The position numbers and the translations under genes were made by a program. A model generated the notes under the pieces. The model searched no databases and had not been told where the DNA came from. It saw only the letters and a list, made by a program, of their open reading frames with translations. Positions 59,563-64,000 of a stretch of 64,000 nucleotides of DNA are shown piece by piece (position 1 is the stretch's first letter; each line of letters begins with the position of its first letter). This DNA comes from PALSA-612 sp963704335. GTDB taxonomy: Bacteria > Actinomycetota > Thermoleophilia > Gaiellales > Gaiellaceae. The DNA is taken from NCBI GenBank assembly GCA_963704335.1, contig OY969889.1:1426001-1490000 (forward strand), written 5' to 3'.

Positions 59563-59572
59563 AGGCTATCCT
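59563..59572. promoter_or_regulatory. Bidirectional leaderless promoter, MFS / HAD pair
   Basis: AGGCTATCCT: read rightward TATCCT (ends 9 nt before the GTG at 59582), leftward TAGCCT (ends 6 nt before the GTG at 59556). Both -10 boxes share the central TA. Only 25 bp separate the start codons. Confidence 0.6.
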
Positions 59573-59581
59573 CGGCGGCGC

Positions 59582-60259
59582 GTGGCCCGTCCGCTGGCAG
59601 TTCTCCTCGATGTCGACTTCACGCTCGTCCAGCCGGGGCCTGAGCTCGGTCCGGAGGCCTACCGGGCGCTAGGCGAGGCGCACGACCTGCGGCTGGACAC
59701 CGACCGCTACGCGGACGCGCGGGCCGCCGCCGTCGACGATCTCGAGCGGCATCCCGAGCTCGACCACGACGAGGAGATCTGGATCCGCTTCACGGAGGAC
59801 ATTGTCCGGGGCATGGGCGGCGAGGGACCCGAGGTGGGGATCGTCGCCCGCGAGATCGTTAGCCGCTGGGAGCACGCGAGACACTTCGAGCTCTACGACG
59901 ACGTCGTGCCCGTGCTCGCCGAGCTGAAGGAGCAGGGCTTGAAGGTCGGCCTCGTCTCGAACACGAGCCGCGACCTCGATGCGTTCGTCCGCCACTTCGG
60001 CATCGAGGTCGATGCCTGGATCTCGTCCGGGAGTCACGGGAAGGTCAAGCCCAGCCCGCTGATCTTCACGGCCGCGCTCGAGCTGCTCGAGGTCGAGGCC
60101 GCCGACGCCGTGATGGTCGGCGACTCGCTCGAGGACGACGTCGAAGGTGCGCGGGCGTGCGGGATGCGGGCGATCCTCATCGATCGCGCCGGTCGCTTTC
60201 CGGAACAGGCGGACCGGATCGAGTCGCTGCGCGAGCTGCCTGCTGCGCTCGCCGTCTAG
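59582..60259 (+). CDS. HAD-superfamily hydrolase
   Basis: 225 aa. Motif I reads LLDVDFTLVQPG instead of D-x-D-G-T, keeping both Asp; motif II/III LKVGLVSNTSRDLDAFV and GKVKPSPLIF; motif IV VMVGDSLEDDVEGARACGMR. Cap of subclass I. Resembles haloacid-dehalogenase-like or REG-2-type phosphatases; substrate unknown. Its stop overlaps that of the convergent selenoprotein candidate. Confidence 0.88.
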   Translation: MARPLAVLLDVDFTLVQPGPELGPEAYRALGEAHDLRLDTDRYADARAAAVDDLERHPELDHDEEIWIRFTEDIVRGMGGEGPEVGIVAREIVSRWEHARHFELYDDVVPVLAELKEQGLKVGLVSNTSRDLDAFVRHFGIEVDAWISSGSHGKVKPSPLIFTAALELLEVEAADAVMVGDSLEDDVEGARACGMRAILIDRAGRFPEQADRIESLRELPAALAV

Positions 60260-60471
60260 CTCAGCAACGCCAGTACCTCGCCGTCCTCGGGGAAGCGGCC
60301 CAGCTCGTGCTTTGAGAACACGGGCCGACCGTCCACGATGACGTCGTACTGGCCCCTGCCGCCTGGAATCGCCTCGGCGTCGTAGCCTTCGGCGATGAGC
60401 TCGGCCGCGAGACTCGCGGCCTGTTCGTCGTAGCCCGATCAGGTCGGGCAGTAGTGGATCTCGACGTGCAT
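60256..60471 (-). CDS. SelW/Rdx-family selenoprotein candidate with in-frame UGA (Sec) at codon 11
   Basis: 71 residues if UGA is read as selenocysteine (U): MHVEIHYCPT-U-SGYDEQAA, then SLAAELIAEGYDAEAIPGGR, GQYDVIVDGRPVFSKHELGR and FPEDGEVLALLS. The beta-C-x-x-C/U-alpha start, GGRGQYDVIVDG and VFSKHELGRFPE are those of the thioredoxin-like Rdx (SelW/SelT/SelH) group. The UGA (60441-60439) falls exactly where the second redox Cys is expected. A SECIS-like hairpin follows it. The ATG is 7 nt after TAGGCT, the leaderless spacing of its neighbours. Beyond the UGA 60 codons stay open and fully family-like to a normal TAG. The alternative is a Cys-to-stop mutation or a base error. Confidence 0.75.
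60403..60441 (-). promoter_or_regulatory. Putative bacterial SECIS element
   Basis: After the UGA come 17 nt, then GGCCGCG-AGUCU-CGCGGCC (arms 60421-60415 and 60409-60403), a 7-8-bp perfect stem. The apical AGUCU loop lies 25-29 nt after the UGA, within the known 16-37-nt window, and carries the conserved G (with following U). It closely resembles the AGGUCU apical loop of E. coli fdhF. The fold was paired by eye, not computed. Confidence 0.7.
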
Positions 60472-60478
60472 CGCCGAG

Positions 60479-60488
60479 AGCCTACTCT
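60479..60488. promoter_or_regulatory. Bidirectional leaderless promoter, selenoprotein candidate / GNAT pair
   Basis: AGCCTACTCT: rightward TACTCT (8 nt before the ATG at 60497), leftward TAGGCT (7 nt before the ATG at 60471). The two -10 boxes share the central TA, with 25 bp between start codons, the same geometry as the MFS/HAD pair. Confidence 0.6.
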
Positions 60489-60496
60489 TCGCCTCG

Positions 60497-60976
60497 ATGC
60501 AGACAGCGCCCGCGATCGAGCACGCGAGCCCTGACGATGTTGAGGCCGTCCGCCGTCTGTTCGTCGAGTACCAGGAGTCGCTCGGCGTCGACCTCTGCTT
60601 CCAGGGATTCGACCGCGAGTTGGCGGAGTTGCCCGGTGACTACGTTCCGCCCGCCGGCGGTCTGCTGGTTGTCCGAGCTGAGGACGGCATCGCCGCCTGC
60701 GTGGCGCTGCGCAAGCTCGATCCCGAGACGTGTGAGATGAAGCGGCTCTATGTCCGGCCGGCGCAGCGCGGTCTCGGGTGGGGAAGAGCGCTCGCCGAGG
60801 CCGTCATCGCGGAGGCGCGAGAGATCGGATACCGGCGGATGCGGCTCGACACGCTGCCCTCCATGAACGAGGCCCAAGCGCTCTACGAGCGGCTGGGCTT
60901 CCGCGAGATCGATCCGTACACCGAGAACCCGGTGCCCGGTGCGCGCTTCCTTCAGCTGGAGCTTAGGAGCTCCTAA
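60497..60976 (+). CDS. GNAT-family N-acetyltransferase
   Basis: 159 aa. VRRLFVEYQESLGVDLCFQG, CEMKRLYVRPAQRGLGWGRA (acetyl-CoA pyrophosphate loop R-G-L-G-x-G/R) and ALYERLGFREIDPY are GNAT motifs; the pattern MKRLYV resembles the PA2578/YafP-like group acting on small amines. Acceptor unknown. The last codons (GAGCTCC-TAA) form one arm of the 13-bp inverted repeat of the downstream palindrome. Confidence 0.9.
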   Translation: MQTAPAIEHASPDDVEAVRRLFVEYQESLGVDLCFQGFDRELAELPGDYVPPAGGLLVVRAEDGIAACVALRKLDPETCEMKRLYVRPAQRGLGWGRALAEAVIAEAREIGYRRMRLDTLPSMNEAQALYERLGFREIDPYTENPVPGARFLQLELRSS

Positions 60977-61127
60977 CGCGACGAAGCACGGGCCGTCTGG
61001 CCGCGCTGAGCGGCGCCCTGCGGCGTCCTCGGTCGCGCCAATAGCGCTGCCATTGCCGCTCCCTGCGTCCTTGCATCGCACTCGCCCATCGCGCCCAGCC
61101 AGCGCGTGATCGATGCGTTAGGAGCTC
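60967..61127 (-). repeat. 161-bp palindromic element, copy A
   Basis: Bounded by a perfect 13-bp inverted repeat (GAGCTCCTAACGC / GCGTTAGGAGCTC) around 135 bp. Read on the minus strand it contains GATGCAAGGACGCAGGGAG, a central hairpin CAATGGC-AGC-GCTATTG, and GCGACCGAGGACGCCGCAG. The hairpin centre (61047) coincides with the centre of the inverted repeat. It fills the gap between two convergent genes and includes both stop codons, so it may also act as a terminator. Confidence 0.7.
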
Positions 61128-61363
61128 TGAGCGTCCGCCGCCTTCGCGGCGGTGTCGGCGCCGAGCGCCTTCACGACCTCGGGCCGTTCCATCACGCGGG
61201 CGATCTCGGCCGGGCTGCAGCGGTTGACCACGTAGGGGTCGTCGAGGATGTCGTCGAGGGTTCGGCCGCGGTCGTGCTCGCGGACGATGTAGGCGGCGAT
61301 GCGCTCGTTCGAGCTCTTCGTGCTCGCAAAGAGATTACGAATGAAATCGCCGAGCCGGGCCAC
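61118..61363 (-). CDS. Conserved-looking 81-aa protein of unknown function
   Basis: Starts (GTG) VARLGDFIRNLFASTKSSNE, continues RIAAYIVREHDRGRTLDDIL, DDPYVVNRCSPAEIARVMER and ends Ala-rich. Helical and charged; the DDILDDPYVVNRCSPAEIARVM segment looks like a folded domain, but no family is recognised. GTG is chosen because TACAAT ends 6 nt upstream; an ATG at 61387 would overlap the divergent gene. Confidence 0.65.
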   Translation of the reverse strand: MARLGDFIRNLFASTKSSNERIAAYIVREHDRGRTLDDILDDPYVVNRCSPAEIARVMERPEVVKALGADTAAKAADAQSS

Positions 61364-61369
61364 GGAGCG

Positions 61370-61379
61370 ATTGTATCCT
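61370..61379. promoter_or_regulatory. Bidirectional leaderless promoter, 81-aa / 114-aa pair
   Basis: ATTGTATCCT: rightward TATCCT (6 nt before the ATG at 61386), leftward TACAAT (6 nt before the GTG at 61363). Third example of the ANNNTANNNT decamer within 2 kb; 22 bp separate the start codons. Confidence 0.6.
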
Positions 61380-61385
61380 TGCCCC

Positions 61386-61730
61386 ATGCGCGGGGCCTCG
61401 TCGTCCAGGCGCTTTGCCGAGCGTGTCGTGGCGGGCCTTGACGACGGCGGCGTGCCGGAGCCGGTCGTCCTCTGGATCGAATGGTGCGAGGACGGGTCGT
61501 GGTCGGTCGGGCGCGCGATCGACCCGCAGCACCGGCCGACGGACGAGCCGAAGGCCGACGACGTCATCTTCGCGGGCTACGAGCTCGACGACGCCCTCGA
61601 GCACGCAAACGAGGCGCTGGAGGACGAGGTGCGGGTCCTGGAGGAGGAGGGCATCGACGTCAAGGTGACGCCGTTCACGCGCCAGGAGATCCTCCCCAAG
61701 CTCGAGCAGCGCTTCCTGCACGAGATGTAG
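61386..61730 (+). CDS. 114-aa protein of unknown function
   Basis: MRGASSSRRFAERVVAGLDD, then VPEPVVLWIEWCEDGSWSVG and RAIDPQHRPTDEPKADDVIF, ending acidic and helical (LEHANEALEDEVRVLEEEGI). An alpha/beta sandwich is likely; no family recognised. Short leaderless gene sharing its promoter region with the 81-aa gene. Followed directly by palindromic element B. Confidence 0.65.
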   Translation: MRGASSSRRFAERVVAGLDDGGVPEPVVLWIEWCEDGSWSVGRAIDPQHRPTDEPKADDVIFAGYELDDALEHANEALEDEVRVLEEEGIDVKVTPFTRQEILPKLEQRFLHEM

Positions 61731-61735
61731 ATCCG

Positions 61736-61898
61736 GGAGGGTCTGGCGCGACGGTGCTCGTCGCCGGGGCGCGCTGGAGGTTGTGATGCAAGGACGCAGG
61801 GAGCCCGCGTACTAACCAGTACGTGGGCGACCGAGGACGCCGCAGCGCGGCCTCCAGCGTGATTCCGGCGGCACAGTCACTGTTTCGCCAGACCCTCC
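61736..61898 (+). repeat. 163-bp palindromic element, copy B
   Basis: Bounded by a perfect 13-bp inverted repeat (GGAGGGTCTGGCG / CGCCAGACCCTCC), different in sequence from copy A but enclosing a similar 137 bp. Inside lie GCGCTGGAGG/CCTCCAGCG, then GATGCAAGGACGCAGGGAG, a central hairpin CCCGCGTACT-AACC-AGTACGTGGG and CGACCGAGGACGCCGCAG. The core blocks match copy A base for base while the stems differ in sequence and still pair. No gene is visible in this gap. Confidence 0.75.
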
Positions 61899-61942
61899 TA
61901 AGTGCACCGGGCTCGCGTGGGGGCTGCTAGGGTCGACCGCCG

Positions 61943-62770
61943 ATGCAGATCCGCCTTGGCCATAGCCCGGACGCCGACGACGCCTTCATGTTCTGGGCGC
62001 TCGCCTCGGGCCGCGTCGATCGACGCGGCTTCGAGTTCGAGCACGTTCTGCGCGACATCCAGACGCTGAACGAGTGGGCTCTCGAGGGCCGGCTGGAGAC
62101 GACCGCCATCTCGCTGCACGCATACCCGTTCGTCCAGGACCGGTACGTCCTGCTGCCGCACGGTGCGAGCATGGGCGCCGGCTACGGCCCGATCGTCGTT
62201 GCGCGCGAGCCGCTGGCGCTGGAGGATCTCGCGGACCTCGAGATCGCCGTACCCGGTCGCATGACGACTGCGTTCCTCGTCCTCCGCATGGCGATCGGCG
62301 ACTTCCGCTACCGCGAGGTGCCGTTCGATCAGATCCTCGACGAGGTGAAGGCGGGCGATGCAGACGTGGGGCTCATCATCCACGAGGGTCAGCTGACCTA
62401 CGCGGACGAGGGCCTCGAGAAGGTGCTCGACCTCGGGGAGTGGTGGTTGTTGGAGACGGGGCTGCCGCTGCCGCTCGGCGCCAACGTCGCCCGGCGCGAT
62501 CTCGGTGACGAGGTGCTCGCGGAGCTGTCGACGGTGCTCCAGGATTCGATCCGCACCGGCCTCGACAATCGGAACGAGGCGATGGCCTACGCGATGGAGT
62601 TCAGCCGCGGTCTGGAGCCCCACCTCGCCGACCGCTTCGTCGGCATGTACGTCAACGACCTGACGTGCGACTACGGCGAAGAGGGCCGGGCGGCGGTCGA
62701 GGAGCTGTTACGGCGCGCCGAGGCACTCGGTGCGTACGAACGCCCCGTCCGCGTCGAGTTCGTCTCCTAG
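61943..62770 (+). CDS. mqnD: 1,4-dihydroxy-6-naphthoate synthase of the futalosine menaquinone pathway
   Basis: 275 aa. The start MQIRLGHSPDADDAFMFWAL is the family hallmark, followed by TTAISLHAYPFVQDRYVLLP, GYGPIVVARE and LIIHEGQLTYADEGLEKVLD. It has the periplasmic-binding-protein fold and converts cyclic dehypoxanthine futalosine to dihydroxynaphthoate. TAGGGT ends 9 nt before the ATG (leaderless). No other mqn gene is in the window, but the GGR-like flavoprotein upstream could act on menaquinone. Confidence 0.93.
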   Translation: MQIRLGHSPDADDAFMFWALASGRVDRRGFEFEHVLRDIQTLNEWALEGRLETTAISLHAYPFVQDRYVLLPHGASMGAGYGPIVVAREPLALEDLADLEIAVPGRMTTAFLVLRMAIGDFRYREVPFDQILDEVKAGDADVGLIIHEGQLTYADEGLEKVLDLGEWWLLETGLPLPLGANVARRDLGDEVLAELSTVLQDSIRTGLDNRNEAMAYAMEFSRGLEPHLADRFVGMYVNDLTCDYGEEGRAAVEELLRRAEALGAYERPVRVEFVS

Positions 62771-62815
62771 TCAGTTGCTCTGAAGATTCGGCCGCTCGCG
62801 GCCGATAGCAACGGG

Positions 62816-64000
62816 GTGAACCCACTGTCCCCGTCAACGCCGCGGTTCACGTGGCTGGCAGGCGCGTTCGTCGTCTCGTTCTGTGCCCTCGTGGCGTCGG
62901 TCGGCGCAGACGCGCACTGGCTGGCCGCCCTCGGCCGCGAGATCGCCGAGCTCGGCCGCATCCCTGCAGGTGTTCCGTACGCGGCTGCACCGTCGGTCGG
63001 CTGGGAGAACGCACCGGTGCTCGGAGAGCTCGCCTTCCACGGGCTCGAGGCGGCTCTCGGCGATCGCGGTCTCGTGCTCGCGCTTGTCGGCGCCGTCGCG
63101 CTCGTCATCGCGACGCTGGCGCTGGACATGCGTCGAGCGGACGCGGCCGATGCTCCCTCCGCGCTCGTGCTGCTGCTCGTGGGAGTGGCCGCCGCGCAGT
63201 CGCTCCTGATCGTCCGCGGCCAGCTCTTCTCGCTGGCGCTCTTCCCCGTCCTGCTGCTCATTCTCCGCAACCAGGCGCGACTGCCGTCGGAGGCCATCTG
63301 GCTTCTTCCCCCGCTCTTCGCTCTCTGGTCGAACCTCCACGGGGGCGTGCTCGTGGGTGTCGCCGTGGCCGGCTCGTATCTGCTCCTGCACAGGGTGCGG
63401 CGGACGCCCGTGACGGCCGTCGCCGTGCTCGTCGCGTCGCTCGGCGCGGTGTTGCTCACGCCGTCGCTCCTCGATACGAGGCGGTACTACCAGGGCGTGC
63501 TCGGCAGCGAGGCGGCCGTCGGGCACGAAGGGCTTTGGGCGCCGTTGTCGCTCGACATGCCGCTGGACCTCGCGTTCCTCGTCGCCGGGGTCCCGCTCGT
63601 GATCGCGGCGCTGGCCTCCAGGCCTAGATTCTGGGAGCTCGTGGCGCTCACCTGTCTTGCGGCAATGACCATCCAGGCTGGAAGGAACGCCGTGTGGCTC
63701 GTGCTGTTCGCAGCCACCCCGGCCGCCGCCTGGCTCACGGGCTCGCGCGAGTGGCGCCTTCATCCGCCGCGCTTCTTGACGGCCGTGCTGGCCGCGTGTC
63801 TTGCGGGGGTACTGGCCATCGGCCTCGGCCGGGCACCGGTTCCGCCCGGTGCGGGCGAGAAGCTACGCGCACGCGCAGCCCTCGAGTCGGGCAGCGCGCC
63901 GATTCTCGCGGACGACATCAACGCCGAGGCACTCGCACTCGACGGGCGGATGGTGTGGATTGCCAACCCGCTCGATGCCTTCGATCTCGGCGACCAGCGG
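62816..64000 (+). CDS. Polytopic membrane protein, C-terminus cut by window edge
   Basis: At least 395 codons without a stop. Starts (GTG) NPLSPSTPRFTWLAGAFVVS and shows about eight to ten hydrophobic helices, for example LVLALVGAVALVIATLALDM, ALFPVLLLILRN and LPPLFALWSNLHGGVLVGVA. The LWSNLHGGVLVG loop between helices resembles membrane glycosyltransferase-like proteins of unknown substrate. The frame remains open to the window end. Function not assigned. Confidence 0.75.
   Translation, partial: MNPLSPSTPRFTWLAGAFVVSFCALVASVGADAHWLAALGREIAELGRIPAGVPYAAAPSVGWENAPVLGELAFHGLEAALGDRGLVLALVGAVALVIATLALDMRRADAADAPSALVLLLVGVAAAQSLLIVRGQLFSLALFPVLLLILRNQARLPSEAIWLLPPLFALWSNLHGGVLVGVAVAGSYLLLHRVRRTPVTAVAVLVASLGAVLLTPSLLDTRRYYQGVLGSEAAVGHEGLWAPLSLDMPLDLAFLVAGVPLVIAALASRPRFWELVALTCLAAMTIQAGRNAVWLVLFAATPAAAWLTGSREWRLHPPRFLTAVLAACLAGVLAIGLGRAPVPPGAGEKLRARAALESGSAPILADDINAEALALDGRMVWIANPLDAFDLGDQR

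Noticed and set aside
60389..60471. Reading the 60439-60441 UGA as a plain stop in a meaningless ORF
   Set aside because: The 60 codons beyond it match the Rdx fold closely and the UGA falls on the redox position; plain chance is unlikely, although a nonsense mutation is kept as the alternative.

Overview
The window is a GC-rich chromosomal segment, most likely from a deep-branching actinobacterium such as the Thermoleophilia/Gaiellales. The basis is inference: high GC, actinobacterial-type gene order and zinc-type ribosomal proteins, a futalosine-pathway mqnD, and frequent leaderless starts with TANNNT -10 boxes. No rRNA, CRISPR array or intact insertion sequence was seen.

Layout. 1-2000: a truncated nitronate monooxygenase and a frameshifted tyrosine integrase whose 3' end runs into tRNA-Thr. 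2.1-8.9 kb: orphan PASTA protein, tRNA-Tyr, a large ATPase/adenylate-cyclase fusion, a geranylgeranyl-reductase-type flavoprotein, a prepilin peptidase and a pilin-like protein. 8.9-12.6 kb: tRNA-Met, rpmG, secE, nusG, rplKA, an L10 leader and rplJL. 12.6-15.1 kb: a tandem array of paralogous secreted jelly-roll-like proteins (three intact, one broken, one remnant) on the opposite strand, separating rplL from rpoB. 15.2-23.4 kb: rpoBC. 23.6-27.8 kb: a secreted protein, a GGDEF protein and a proline-rich membrane protein. 27.9-47.9 kb: the str, S10, spc and alpha operons from rpsL to rplQ, almost without gaps; infA is absent between map and rpmJ. 47.9-64 kb: housekeeping and accessory genes (truA, two HAD phosphatases, ligA, two cell-wall proteins, a frameshifted acyl-CoA ligase, ku, a Nif3-like protein, ssb, tRNA-Pro, an MFS transporter, a GNAT enzyme, mqnD and a truncated membrane protein).

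The most interesting object is a small gene at 60256-60471 (minus). It encodes a SelW/Rdx-type thioredoxin-like protein whose CxxC motif reads C-P-T-UGA. An 8-bp hairpin with a GU-containing apical loop lies about 25 nt after the UGA, as expected for a bacterial SECIS element, so it is probably an unannotated selenoprotein. It is expressed from one of three compact bidirectional leaderless promoters (decamer ANNNTANNNT) in the same 2 kb.

Other points of interest are two structured palindromic elements with the same core but differing, still-paired arms; a leader-peptide/terminator cassette ahead of a 54-aa helix-turn-helix-like protein; a probable AUA start for rplD; long acidic extensions on several ribosomal proteins; and six single-base insertions confined to dispensable genes.
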